Source: Verrucomicrobiaceae bacterium
GTDB lineage: Bacteria > Verrucomicrobiota > Verrucomicrobiia > Verrucomicrobiales > Verrucomicrobiaceae
DNA: 59,695 nt
Assembly: GCA_016795365.1 (NCBI GenBank)
Contig: JAEUHN010000018.1
Span: 1-59,695, forward strand
Reading direction: 5' to 3'
This document shows positions 10,730 to 19,601 of the stretch, piece after piece. Position 1 is the first letter of the stretch. Each line of letters opens with the position of its first letter. The translations under genes and the position numbers were made by a program. The notes under the pieces are model-generated. The model was given only the letters and a program-made list of their open reading frames with translations, did no database searches and was not told the origin of the DNA.

Positions 10730-12154
10730 ATGCGCACTCTGATCCTCGCCCTTCTCTTCTCGATCACCTCAGGAACGCTCATCGCTGCGGATCGACCGAA
10801 CTTTATCATGCTGCTCATCGACGACATGGGCTGGGGCGACTTCTCATGCTTTGGCAACACGGATGCACAGACTCCGAACGTTGATCGCATCGCCTCCGAG
10901 GGCATTCGGTTCACGCAGTTTCATGTGAACTCTCCCATCTGCTCGCCGTCACGCTGTGCCCTCACCACGGGCCAATATCCTCAGCGCTGGCGCATCACTT
11001 CCTTTCTCAACAACCGCAAGGACAATGCCCGCCGAGGCGTGGCCAACTGGCTCGATCCCCAAGCACCCACGCTCGCACGTTTGCTTCAGCAAAGCGGTTA
11101 CGCGACCGGACACTTTGGCAAATGGCATCTCGGCGGCCAACGCGATGTGGATGATGCGCCCCCCATAAGCGCCTACGGCTTCGATGAATCACTAACCAAC
11201 TTCGAGGGCATGGGTGCCAAGCTCTTGCCTCTCACCCTCAAACCCGGCGACACTCAACCCGGGCGCATCTGGGAGGACGCGGTTCGTCTTGGCCAACCCG
11301 TGACATGGATGCAGCGCTCCGAGATCACGACTGGCTTCATCAATGGTGCAATCCCATTCATCGAGAAAGCCAGAGCCGCCAAGAAGCCATTCTATATCAA
11401 CCTGTGGCCCGATGACGTGCATGGTCCCTGGTGGCCTCCCGTGACCAAGTGGGGCAAGGACAAGCATGAGCTGTATAGTTCCGTGCTTGTCGAGATGGAC
11501 CGCCAGTTTGGTCGGCTCTTCGATTATCTTCGCTCTAACACCGATCTGCGTGACAACACCTTGCTCCTGATCTGCTCTGATAATGGCCCTGAACCGGGTG
11601 CTGGCAGCGCAGGCCCCTTCCGGGGCACCAAGACCACGCTCTACGAAGGTGGAACTCGCTCGCCCCTCATCGCCTGGGGTCCGGGATTGATCGACAAGAC
11701 GAAGACTGGCACTCGCAACGAAACGTCCATCTTCGCCGCCTTTGACATCGTTCCGTCATTGCTAACGATTGCAGGAGTGAAGTCCAAGGATGCTATCGAG
11801 TTCGATGGTGAGGACATGTCATCCGTGTTGCTCGGTAAGAGCGATGCATCACGCACCAAGCCCATCTTTTGGCGACGGCCCCCAGATCGAAAGACCGCTT
11901 CTGACAAGCTGCCCGAACGCCTCCCTGATCTCGCGATGCGCGATGGAAACTGGAAGTTCCTCTGTGACTACGACGGCTCCAAGCCACAGCTTTACGATCT
12001 ATCCAAGGATCAATCCGAGACGACCAACCTTGCATCTCAGCATCCTGATCGTGTGAATCTGATGAGCCATGCGGTGCTGTCATGGCATGGCGCTCTGCCT
12101 CCCGACAATGGTCCTGCGCTCGGCGTGGTGAAGCCGTCGATGAAGAAAAAATAG
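10730..12154 (+). CDS. Secreted sulfatase, family S1
   Basis: A 474-residue sulfatase with signal peptide MRTLILALLFSITSGTLIAA. Asp31 and Asp32 of LIDDMGWGDFSCFG bind the metal. The formylglycine motif is ICSPSRCALTTG (Cys71). Other blocks are GKWHLGGQ, the histidine of WPDDVHGPWWPP and CSDNGPEPG. The protein ends in MKKK without a long basic tail. It is the last gene of the three-sulfatase operon, and only about 30 bases separate it from the convergent AraC-type regulator gene. Three paralogues of different subfamilies in one unit suggest removal of sulfates at different positions of one polymer. Confidence 0.9.
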   Translation: MRTLILALLFSITSGTLIAADRPNFIMLLIDDMGWGDFSCFGNTDAQTPNVDRIASEGIRFTQFHVNSPICSPSRCALTTGQYPQRWRITSFLNNRKDNARRGVANWLDPQAPTLARLLQQSGYATGHFGKWHLGGQRDVDDAPPISAYGFDESLTNFEGMGAKLLPLTLKPGDTQPGRIWEDAVRLGQPVTWMQRSEITTGFINGAIPFIEKARAAKKPFYINLWPDDVHGPWWPPVTKWGKDKHELYSSVLVEMDRQFGRLFDYLRSNTDLRDNTLLLICSDNGPEPGAGSAGPFRGTKTTLYEGGTRSPLIAWGPGLIDKTKTGTRNETSIFAAFDIVPSLLTIAGVKSKDAIEFDGEDMSSVLLGKSDASRTKPIFWRRPPDRKTASDKLPERLPDLAMRDGNWKFLCDYDGSKPQLYDLSKDQSETTNLASQHPDRVNLMSHAVLSWHGALPPDNGPALGVVKPSMKKK

Positions 12155-12187
12155 CGCCGGGAGGTTGTTCCGACATTCACGTGTGCA

Positions 12188-13372
12188 TCAACTCTCCGTT
12201 CGATCAGGCTTCGGGTTTGCCGCTCGTCGAAATGCTCCAGGTGTTTCTCCATAACGTTCACGAAACGCAGATTGGAAGTAATGGCTGTGCGTGAAGCCGG
12301 TCTGCTCGGCAATCGCGTCGATGGTGAGGTCGGTGTCGCGCAAAAGCCGTTCCACGGAACGGAATCGCAGGCGCTGGATCTCCTCCTTCGGTGAACGGCT
12401 AAGCGAAGCTTTCATACGGCGCTCCAGGGTGCTGCGTGAGGCGTTCAGCTTGCGGCACACCTCATCCACCGTGATGCCTGTGCTCGCCCCCTCGCGCATC
12501 AGCCGCGACGCACGCGCGACGAGCTGGTCATTGATCACCAAGTCGTCAGACGATGCGCGCACCACGATCCCACGTGGCGGCACCAGCGTCTCCATCTGCT
12601 TCGGCTTCTTGCCGCTCATGAGACGATCGAGCACCTCCGCCGCGCGATAGCCTACCGTCGCGCCGTCGTAGCGCAGACTCGTCAGCGGTGGTGTGGCGAA
12701 CTCACACAGCGTTTCCTCGTTCTCTGCGCCGACCACGGCGACCTCTTCCGGCACCGCGATGCCCGCTCGCTGGCAGGCGTCCAGAAGTCGAACGCCGAGC
12801 TGATCGGTCGCGGCAAAGATGCCCACGGGTTTGGGCAGTTTGGCCAGCCAGTCGATGAGTCGTGCCTGGCTTTGCTCCCAGTCCGACACGCTCTCCGGCT
12901 GCGTCTCCGGCAGCACTGTGCAGGAGCAATTTGCGGCCTTGGCGGTGCTGACGAAGTTCTGCACACGCTGCTCGAAAAACGTCTCCGTCTCCAGACTGTA
13001 AACGGCGAAACTCCGGTAGCCGCGATTGTAGAAATGCTCGGCTACCGTTCGCCCGATCAGGTGGTTGTCCATGCCCACGAAGGGCAGCTGCTTGCACAGC
13101 TTGCTCGAGCGCACTTCGACAGCCGGAACACCACTCGCCTTGATCGCCTCTGCCATCTCTGGCGTAAAGGTGCGACTAATGATGCCGTCGCCGTCCCAGT
13201 GTTTCAGCCACGGTGGCGGAGAGGAGTCGAGCGCTCGCAGTTCGATGAAGGTGGACCACGGGCCGTGCTCGGCGATGTAGCGACGCACACCTGCCAGCAG
13301 CTCGCGCGTGTAGGTGCGCGTGGTCTCCACCAGAAGGGCGACACGAGGGATGCGGCGGCGAGTTTTGAGCAT
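12188..13372 (-). CDS. XylR-type AraC-family transcriptional regulator
   Basis: A 394-residue cytosolic regulator starting MLKTRRRIPRVALLVETT at 13372. Residues about 10-270 are a periplasmic-binding-protein/LacI-like ligand domain (YTRELLAGVRRYIAEHGPW, VGMDNHLIGRTVAEHF, GIFAATDQLGVRLLDACQRAGI, VAVVGAENEETLCE). The last 110 residues carry two AraC helix-turn-helix motifs (TVDEVCRKLNASRSTLERRMK and IDAIAEQTGFTHSHYFQSAFRERYGETPGAFRR). This architecture is that of E. coli XylR, which senses a sugar and activates catabolic genes. It is divergent from the DJ-1/sugar operon with 72 bases between starts, and convergent with the sulfatase operon. It probably controls one or both in response to a monosaccharide. 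Confidence 0.9.
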   Translation of the reverse strand: MLKTRRRIPRVALLVETTRTYTRELLAGVRRYIAEHGPWSTFIELRALDSSPPPWLKHWDGDGIISRTFTPEMAEAIKASGVPAVEVRSSKLCKQLPFVGMDNHLIGRTVAEHFYNRGYRSFAVYSLETETFFEQRVQNFVSTAKAANCSCTVLPETQPESVSDWEQSQARLIDWLAKLPKPVGIFAATDQLGVRLLDACQRAGIAVPEEVAVVGAENEETLCEFATPPLTSLRYDGATVGYRAAEVLDRLMSGKKPKQMETLVPPRGIVVRASSDDLVINDQLVARASRLMREGASTGITVDEVCRKLNASRSTLERRMKASLSRSPKEEIQRLRFRSVERLLRDTDLTIDAIAEQTGFTHSHYFQSAFRERYGETPGAFRRAANPKPDRTES

Positions 13373-13444
13373 GACGGAAAACCTGAGGTTTAGTGCAGCA
13401 TACCCGCAGTTACACGACGCAATCAACCGCGTTTCATAGAGCGC

Positions 13445-14011
13445 ATGTCCAAACCCAAAGTCCTTCTCATTGTCGGCGATGCCACGGAAACCGTGGACAC
13501 CCTGTATCCCTATTATCGTCTGATCGAAGGCGGCTACGAGCCCGTGGTCGCCGCGCCTGAAAAGCGTCGCTACCAGATGGTGCTGCACGAGATCAAGCCC
13601 GGCTGGACCATCACCAAGGAGTGGGAAGGCTACAGCATCATGGCCGACGTGACCTTCGCCGAGATCAAGCCCGAGGAATATGCGGGCATCTTTTTCAGCG
13701 GTGGACGCGCGCCGGAATACATTCGTGAAGACGAAGACCTGCTGCGCATCACGCGCTGGTTCTGGGAGAACAAGAAGCCTTGCGCCAGCGTGTGCCACGG
13801 CGTCGAGATTCCGGCTCGCGCTGGTATCGTGAAAGGCCTGCGCATGGCCACGGTGGCGAAGTGCAAGTTTGACCTCGAGATCTGCGGCGGCATCTACGTG
13901 AACGAGCCCTGCGTCATTGATCAGCACATGTTCAGCGGCCGCACCTACCACGACAGCGGTCACTTCATCGGACCATGGATCAAGGCGCTCGACGCATCGA
14001 TCGGTCGCTAA
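13445..14011 (+). CDS. DJ-1/PfpI family protein
   Basis: A 188-residue single-domain cytosolic protein of the DJ-1/PfpI class I glutamine amidotransferase-like family. It opens with KVLLIVGDATETVDTLYPYY. The nucleophile elbow with reactive cysteine is CASVCHGVEIPARAG, and GIFFSGGRAPEYIRED lies between them. Family members include chaperones, glyoxalase or deglycase activities and isonitrile hydratases; none can be chosen here. It is first in a plus-strand run whose next gene (a sugar isomerase-like TIM barrel) begins 19 bases downstream, and its start is 72 bases from the divergent XylR-like regulator. Confidence 0.85.
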   Translation: MSKPKVLLIVGDATETVDTLYPYYRLIEGGYEPVVAAPEKRRYQMVLHEIKPGWTITKEWEGYSIMADVTFAEIKPEEYAGIFFSGGRAPEYIREDEDLLRITRWFWENKKPCASVCHGVEIPARAGIVKGLRMATVAKCKFDLEICGGIYVNEPCVIDQHMFSGRTYHDSGHFIGPWIKALDASIGR

Positions 14012-14030
14012 CCATCAACCGCTCATCGTC

Positions 14031-14930
14031 ATGAACCGCCGCACCTTCCTCCAGAGTCTCGCCGCTGCTGCGGCAGCACCTGCATTTGCTCAGAGCGCAG
14101 GCAAGCCCAGCCTTGGTTTCACGCTTTACGGCATGAAGACGCTGCCGCTCGATGTCGCGCTCAAGACCTGCGCGGAGGTCGGCTTTCAGCATGTCGAGTT
14201 CGCGTTGAATCCGGGCTACGTCACTGAGCCGAAGGTGTTCGACGCGGAAGCACGCAAGGCAGCGGCGACCAAGCTCACCGAACTCAAGCTCGGTCTGCCG
14301 TGCCTGATGGTGAACATGAGCCTCACTGCTGACGACAAGGGCCACGCGAACGCTTTGCAACTCATCGCCGAAGCTGGGCAAATGGCTCGCGATTTGGTGC
14401 CCACAAATCCGCCGCTTCTGGAGACCGTGCTCGGTGGCAAGCCAGCGACTTGGGACGAGCAAAAGGCGGGCATGGCGGAGAAGCTACATGCCTGGGCTGA
14501 AGCTGCGGAGAAGGCGAAGACGGTCATTGCGGTGAAGGGCCATGTCGGTAGCGCTGTGAACTCGCCAGAGCGATTGTTGTGGCTGCTAGATCAGGTGAAG
14601 TCGCCCGCCATCCAGGTCGCGTATGACTACAGCCACTATCAGCTCATGGGCTTCGATATGGAAGAGACCATGAAGCTGCTGCTGCCGCGCACGAAGTTCA
14701 TTCACGTCAAAGACTCCGTGGGCACGATGCCGAAGTTCCAGTTCGCCCTGCCCGGCGAAGGCAGCATCGACTACGTGAAGTATTTCTCGTTGCTCAAGCA
14801 GCACGGCTACACCGGTCCCGTGTGCGTCGAGGTCAGCGGCCAGGTCTTCAACAAGCCTGATTACGATCCGATCGCTGCAGCGAAGAAGAGTTTCGCGACG
14901 CTGAATGGTGCACTGGCGAAGGTGGGTTAA
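14031..14930 (+). CDS. Tat-exported xylose-isomerase-like TIM barrel (sugar phosphate isomerase/epimerase family)
   Basis: A 299-residue protein. Its N-terminus MNRRTFLQSLAAAAAAPAFAQ is a twin-arginine signal, which sets the start at 14031. The body is an AP-endonuclease-2/xylose-isomerase-like barrel (PF01261): LGFTLYGMKTLPLDVALKTCAEVGFQHVEF, YDYSHYQLMG, FIHVKDSVG and PGEGSIDYVKYF, with Asp/His/Glu metal-ligand blocks near the strand ends. Exported members are common in Verrucomicrobia and Planctomycetes and are annotated as sugar isomerases or epimerases without known substrate. It lies in an operon-like run with the DJ-1 gene (19-base gap) and the cytochrome gene (17-base gap). Confidence 0.85.
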   Translation: MNRRTFLQSLAAAAAAPAFAQSAGKPSLGFTLYGMKTLPLDVALKTCAEVGFQHVEFALNPGYVTEPKVFDAEARKAAATKLTELKLGLPCLMVNMSLTADDKGHANALQLIAEAGQMARDLVPTNPPLLETVLGGKPATWDEQKAGMAEKLHAWAEAAEKAKTVIAVKGHVGSAVNSPERLLWLLDQVKSPAIQVAYDYSHYQLMGFDMEETMKLLLPRTKFIHVKDSVGTMPKFQFALPGEGSIDYVKYFSLLKQHGYTGPVCVEVSGQVFNKPDYDPIAAAKKSFATLNGALAKVG

Positions 14931-14947
14931 ATCATCGCGATCACTCC

Positions 14948-17014
14948 ATGCGCACGCTTGTCCTTCTTGCCGTGCTGCCGATGGCAGCGCATGCCGAGCC
15001 ACTGGTCACGGGCTTCGAGCGATTTCATCAGCAAGCGCCGACCGCAGACGCGGGGCGCTTGTTGTTCAATGAGTTCGGCTGCGTCAACTGCCACGGTGGC
15101 GACACTGGTTTGCCAGCGCGGCGTGGGCCGGTGCTCGCGGGTGTGACGCAACGTGAGCAAGCCGAGTGGCTGAAGGCTTTCATCGCTGATCCGGCGACGG
15201 TGAAGCCGGGAACGAACATGCCGCATCTGCTCAATGATGAAGCGAGTGCTGAAGCCGTGCTGCACTACCTCGGCACGGTGACACCGAAGACGCCGTTCAA
15301 GCCAAAGGGCGCGAAGTATATGAACGCGGAGCGCGGCAGTGATGTGTTTCACACCGCCGGTTGTGTGACGTGCCACCAGCCAGGCAAGGACTTTCAACCA
15401 CCCGCTGGCGTGCCTGCTGCGAAGGACTACACGCATCGTTCCGTGCCGCTGTCGGAGCTGACGAAAAAGTATAGCCTCGCCTCGCTCACCAACTTTCTCA
15501 GCGATCCGCTGAAGTTGCGTCCCGATGGTCGCATGCCAGCGATCGAACTGCACGAAGGCGATGTCACCGACCTCGCGGCGTTCTTGATGGACATCCAAGC
15601 GAGCGATGGCTCCAACGCTCCGAACATCGCGCCGTTCAAGGCTGACAAAGCGCTCGCAGCGAAAGGCAAAGCGATTGTCGCATCGATGCGTTGCGCGGCC
15701 TGCCATGAGCTGCCGAAGGAAGTCGCGGCGAAGCCTGTCGCGTTGAAGGAAAACGATGGCGGCTGCCTTGATGTCAAAGTCTCTGGCGTGCCGCGTTACG
15801 ACCTGAGCGAAGCCCAGCGCAAGGCTTTGAAAGCCTACCTCGCTACACGCGATGCAAAGATCAGCGCGAAGCAAAAAGCAACACTCACGTTGCAAGCGCT
15901 GAACTGCACGGCGTGCCATGAACGCGATGGACTCGGTGGACCCGATGCAGCGCGGAAGGCTTACTTCACCGGCGATCACAACCTGGGCGACACGGGACTC
16001 TATCCGCCGCCGCTGACGGAAGCGGGACGCAAGCTCACGCCTGCATGGATCAACGACGTGCTCGGAGGCAAGAAGCGTGCGCGGCCTTATTTGCAGACGA
16101 CGATGCCGCGCTTCGGCAAGGCGACGGATGATCTCGCCGCGTTGCTCGCGGAAGCGGATGCGAAGCAAGAGAAGCCGTTACCTGAAGGCGACATCGCGGC
16201 GGGCCAGAAGCTCATGGGCACCATGGGTGGCATTGGCTGCATCACCTGTCATCGCTGGGACAAGCGTCCTTCGCTTGGCATTCAAGCGCTCGACTTGAGC
16301 ACGCTGGCGCAACGCATTCAGCCGGGCTGGTTGCGCGACTACCTCATCAATCCTGCGGCGCATCGCGCGGGCACCTTGATGCCATCGTTTTGGCCGAATG
16401 GTGTGTCTTCCAATCAAGTCATCCTCGGCGGCGACACAGACAAGCAGATCGCATCCATCTATGCTTTCGCCAAGGCGGGCAAGGGCGAGCCCGAGGGATT
16501 CCCCGCCATGATTGCGGGTGAGTTTGAATTGATCCCGAAGGATCGTCCGATCATCCAGCGCACGTTCATGAAGGACGTGGGCACGCATGCGATCCTCGTT
16601 GGGTTCCCTGCTGGCATTCACATCGCCTACGATGGCTTGCATGCGCGGCCGGCGATGATTTGGAAGGGCAAGTTCTTCGACGCTTACAACACCTGGTTCA
16701 CGCGCGCGGCACCGTTCGAGAGTCCGTTGGGTGAACTTGTCGCGAAGTGGTCGGACCCGAGCGCGGCAGCTGACGATGTGCAGTTCCGGGGCTTCAAGCT
16801 CGATGCGGCCAAGGTGCCCACCTTCCTTTACGATGCGGCGAAGGTGCGCGTGCAGGAACGCTTCGAACCGAAGGACGGCATGCTGCAACGCACGCTGACA
16901 TGGGACGCCGCGGCGCGTGCGGACATCGGCATCTCGCATCCCGATGGCGTGACCGTCACGGAAGCCCCCGGCAGCGCGGCGGGACATCGCACCTTCATCT
17001 ACTCGTGGAAATGA
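14948..17014 (+). CDS. Secreted multihaem c-type cytochrome (five CXXCH)
   Basis: A 688-residue protein with a signal peptide (MRTLVLLAVLPMAAHA). Five haem-c attachment motifs are visible: CVNCH (45-49), CVTCH (139-143), CAACH (249-253), CTACH (320-324) and CITCH (431-435). Each is followed at domain distance by a possible Met ligand (for example NMPH, RMPAI, TTMPRF, LMPSF), so it is a string of mono-haem cytochrome c domains. About 200 further residues form a beta-rich C-terminal domain with no haem site. It probably carries electrons from a periplasmic dehydrogenase. The next gene overlaps by 4 bases (ATGA), so the two products are likely partners made in equal amounts. Confidence 0.88.
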   Translation: MRTLVLLAVLPMAAHAEPLVTGFERFHQQAPTADAGRLLFNEFGCVNCHGGDTGLPARRGPVLAGVTQREQAEWLKAFIADPATVKPGTNMPHLLNDEASAEAVLHYLGTVTPKTPFKPKGAKYMNAERGSDVFHTAGCVTCHQPGKDFQPPAGVPAAKDYTHRSVPLSELTKKYSLASLTNFLSDPLKLRPDGRMPAIELHEGDVTDLAAFLMDIQASDGSNAPNIAPFKADKALAAKGKAIVASMRCAACHELPKEVAAKPVALKENDGGCLDVKVSGVPRYDLSEAQRKALKAYLATRDAKISAKQKATLTLQALNCTACHERDGLGGPDAARKAYFTGDHNLGDTGLYPPPLTEAGRKLTPAWINDVLGGKKRARPYLQTTMPRFGKATDDLAALLAEADAKQEKPLPEGDIAAGQKLMGTMGGIGCITCHRWDKRPSLGIQALDLSTLAQRIQPGWLRDYLINPAAHRAGTLMPSFWPNGVSSNQVILGGDTDKQIASIYAFAKAGKGEPEGFPAMIAGEFELIPKDRPIIQRTFMKDVGTHAILVGFPAGIHIAYDGLHARPAMIWKGKFFDAYNTWFTRAAPFESPLGELVAKWSDPSAAADDVQFRGFKLDAAKVPTFLYDAAKVRVQERFEPKDGMLQRTLTWDAAARADIGISHPDGVTVTEAPGSAAGHRTFIYSWK

Positions 17015-18504
17015 AAACGACTCTCCTCCTCGCCTCGCTCGTGGCCGTGCGTGTGTTGGCTGCCGATGCAGCTTACACCATCACCGATCTGCTCACGGCC
17101 AGCACCACGACGGCCTCGCGCAGCGCTGACTGGAAGCCCGGCCAAGGCATCACGCTCGAAGTCAGCGGCATGGACTGGCTCGCCGATGGCAAGCTCGCGG
17201 TCTGCACGCGCAAAGGCGACGTGTGGATCATCTCGAACCCGCACGCAGCGAAGGCTGCCGATGTGGGCTACAAGCTCTTCGCCTCCGGTTTGCACGAGCC
17301 TTTGGGACTCCAGGTGGAAGGCGACAGCCTGCTCGTTGTGCAGCGCTCTGAGATGACGCGCCTGCGCGACACGGATGGCGATGGCGAAGCCGATGAATAC
17401 CTCACCGACTCGCGTGGTTGGAATGTGTCCGGCGCGTATCACGGCTATGCTTACGGCCCCAAGCGCGACGGCAAGGGCAACGACTGGATGACGCTGAACG
17501 TCGATATGGGCGACCACGCGAACAACAAGATCGGCTGGCGTGGCTGGGCGGTGATCAAAGGCGCAGACGGCTCGATCATTCCCATGTGCGCGGGCTTCCG
17601 CAGTCCGTGCGGGCTCGGTGCGAATCGCGAGGGCGACATGTTCTGCGTCGATCAGCAAGGCACCTGGGTGCCTGCGACGCCGGTGTTCCATCTGCGCAAA
17701 GGCATCTTCACGCTGAACCCTGAAGGCCTCGACTCGCAGAATCGTCCTGAGTCGCCGCTGAAGCTCGCGGGTCCGGTGCCGAACAAGGTGCCGTATCCCG
17801 AAGCGATCAAGACGGTGCCGCAGATGGTGCCGCCCGCTGTGTGGTTGCCTTACAACAAGGCGGGCCGCAGCGGCACCGACATCGCGCTGTGCGTTGCGGG
17901 CGGGAAGTTCGGCCCCTTCGATGGCCAGCTCATGATCGCGGAATTCACGGATGCGAAGATCAATCGCGTCTTCCTGGAGAAGGTGGACGGCGAGTATCAA
18001 GGTGCGGCGTTCCCGTTCATCGGCGGCTTTGCCTCGGGCATCGTGCGCCTGTCGTTCAGCAAGGAAGGCGATCTCTTTGTCGGCATGACGAGTCGCGGCT
18101 GGTCATCGCTTGGCACCCGCGCCTACGGCTTGCAGCGCGTGCACTGGAATGGGAAGACCGAGTTCGCGATCAAGGAGATGCGCGCACAGTCCGATGGCTT
18201 CACGCTGGTCTTCACCGAACCGGTCGATGCAGCCACCGCAGGCAACGTCGCGAGCTATGCGATGAGCAGTTACACGTATCTGTATTCCAGCGCTTACGGC
18301 AGCGACGAAATCGATGGCCAGACGCTCAAGATCACTGCCGCCGAAGTCAGTGCTGACAAGCTCAGCGTGCGGCTCAAGGTCGATGGCCTGCGCGCGCTCT
18401 ACGTGCATGAGTTGCACGCGGACGGTGTGACCACGGCGAACGGCGCGAAGCTCGCGCACGCGAATGCCTTCTACACGTTGAACAAGATTCCGAAGAAGCC
18501 GTGA
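17011..18504 (+). CDS. Secreted beta-propeller (PQQ/sorbosone-dehydrogenase-like) protein
   Basis: A 497-residue protein with signal peptide MKTTLLLASLVAVRVLAAD. Its ATG overlaps the stop of the cytochrome gene as ATGA, implying translational coupling. The body reads as a six-bladed propeller of the glucose/sorbosone dehydrogenase or NHL-like 'membrane-bound dehydrogenase' type found in PVC bacteria. Supporting stretches are SGMDWLADGKLAVCTRKGDVWII, GLHEPLGLQVEGDSLLVVQRSEMTRLRDTDGDGEADEY (cut here into shorter parts: DTDGDGEADEY resembles a calcium loop) and GAFRSPCGLGANREGDMF-type blade sequence. A small beta-domain closes the C-terminus. With the coupled pentahaem cytochrome it suggests a periplasmic sugar or alcohol oxidation pair; the substrate is unknown. 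Confidence 0.8.
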   Translation: MKTTLLLASLVAVRVLAADAAYTITDLLTASTTTASRSADWKPGQGITLEVSGMDWLADGKLAVCTRKGDVWIISNPHAAKAADVGYKLFASGLHEPLGLQVEGDSLLVVQRSEMTRLRDTDGDGEADEYLTDSRGWNVSGAYHGYAYGPKRDGKGNDWMTLNVDMGDHANNKIGWRGWAVIKGADGSIIPMCAGFRSPCGLGANREGDMFCVDQQGTWVPATPVFHLRKGIFTLNPEGLDSQNRPESPLKLAGPVPNKVPYPEAIKTVPQMVPPAVWLPYNKAGRSGTDIALCVAGGKFGPFDGQLMIAEFTDAKINRVFLEKVDGEYQGAAFPFIGGFASGIVRLSFSKEGDLFVGMTSRGWSSLGTRAYGLQRVHWNGKTEFAIKEMRAQSDGFTLVFTEPVDAATAGNVASYAMSSYTYLYSSAYGSDEIDGQTLKITAAEVSADKLSVRLKVDGLRALYVHELHADGVTTANGAKLAHANAFYTLNKIPKKP

Positions 18505-18564
18505 TCTCGTCGGCGGAGCAACTTGCTAGATAAGGTGCTGCTCAAAGATCGTTAGGTGTGAGCC

Positions 18565-19563
18565 ATGATTCGTTTCTTTCTTCCCCTGCTCTGCCTCTCC
18601 CTTGCGGCGAGTGCCGATGCTCAAACCACAACGCCCAAAGCCAAGGCTCCAACAAAGACCCCAGCTGCGCCCAAGAAGAGGGTCTATCCCCCCTACCCAG
18701 TAGCGCCGACAATGGTCGATGTCTCCTACGGTCCCCATCCGAAACAGAAGATCGACTTCTGGAAAGCCGAGTCCTCCAAGCCCACTCCGCTGCTTTTCTT
18801 CATTCACGGCGGAGGCTGGCAAGGTGGTGAGCGCAAGGTCGCTGGAGCCATCATCAAGCCCATGCTCGATGCCGGCATCTCCGTGGTATCGATCGAGTAT
18901 CGCTTCATCAATGAAGCCACGGCTGACAAGGTGGTTCCACCGGTGAAGGGTCCGCTTAGCGACGCATCGCGCGCACTTCAGTTTGTCCGGAGCAAGGCGT
19001 CAGAGTGGAACATCGACAAGGAACGCATCGGCGCATCTGGTGGCTCCGCAGGGGCTTGCTCCAGTCTCTGGCTCGCCTTCCATGATGACATGGCCGATCC
19101 GAAGAGCAGCGATCCCGTCGCCCGTGAATCCACCCGGCTCTGGTGCGCTGCTGTCGATGGAGCGCAGACCACTCTCGATCCCAAACAGATGCGCGAATGG
19201 ACGCCGAACAGCCGCTACGGCGGTCACGCCTTTGGGTTCACTGGTGATCCGAAGTTCAAGCTCTCGCAGTTCGATGAGTTCTATAACAAGCGCGACACCA
19301 TCCTGCCCTGGATTGCCGAATACTCGCCATATGCGCTCGTCACCAAAGACGATCCCCCCATCTACATGAACTACGGTTCACCTCCGGCTCTTGGCCAGGA
19401 TCAGAAGGATCCCACCCACACGGCCAACTTCGGCGTGAAGCTGCAAGAGCACTGCAAGGCGAACGGCGTCGAGTGCGAACTGCGCTATCCGAATGCCCCG
19501 GACGCTCCTCATGCTTCGTCGAAGGATTATCTGATCGAGCGGCTCAAGGCACCGAAGAAGTAA
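18565..19563 (+). CDS. Secreted alpha/beta-hydrolase (carboxylesterase/acetylxylan-esterase-like)
   Basis: A 332-residue protein with signal peptide MIRFFLPLLCLSLAASADAQ and a Pro/Lys/Thr linker (residues 21-45). The oxyanion-hole motif is HGGGW (81-85). The nucleophile elbow GASGGSAG places the catalytic Ser at 161, and a late PNAPDAPHASS contains the likely His. This is the HSL/BD-FAE branch of esterases (alpha/beta hydrolase fold-3), many of which deacetylate hemicelluloses. It follows the propeller gene by 60 bases on the same strand and probably belongs to the same polysaccharide-use region. Confidence 0.85.
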   Translation: MIRFFLPLLCLSLAASADAQTTTPKAKAPTKTPAAPKKRVYPPYPVAPTMVDVSYGPHPKQKIDFWKAESSKPTPLLFFIHGGGWQGGERKVAGAIIKPMLDAGISVVSIEYRFINEATADKVVPPVKGPLSDASRALQFVRSKASEWNIDKERIGASGGSAGACSSLWLAFHDDMADPKSSDPVARESTRLWCAAVDGAQTTLDPKQMREWTPNSRYGGHAFGFTGDPKFKLSQFDEFYNKRDTILPWIAEYSPYALVTKDDPPIYMNYGSPPALGQDQKDPTHTANFGVKLQEHCKANGVECELRYPNAPDAPHASSKDYLIERLKAPKK

Positions 19564-19601
19564 GGCGGATAGTTGTTGCCCGATGATGCTGCGACTTCGC
19601 G

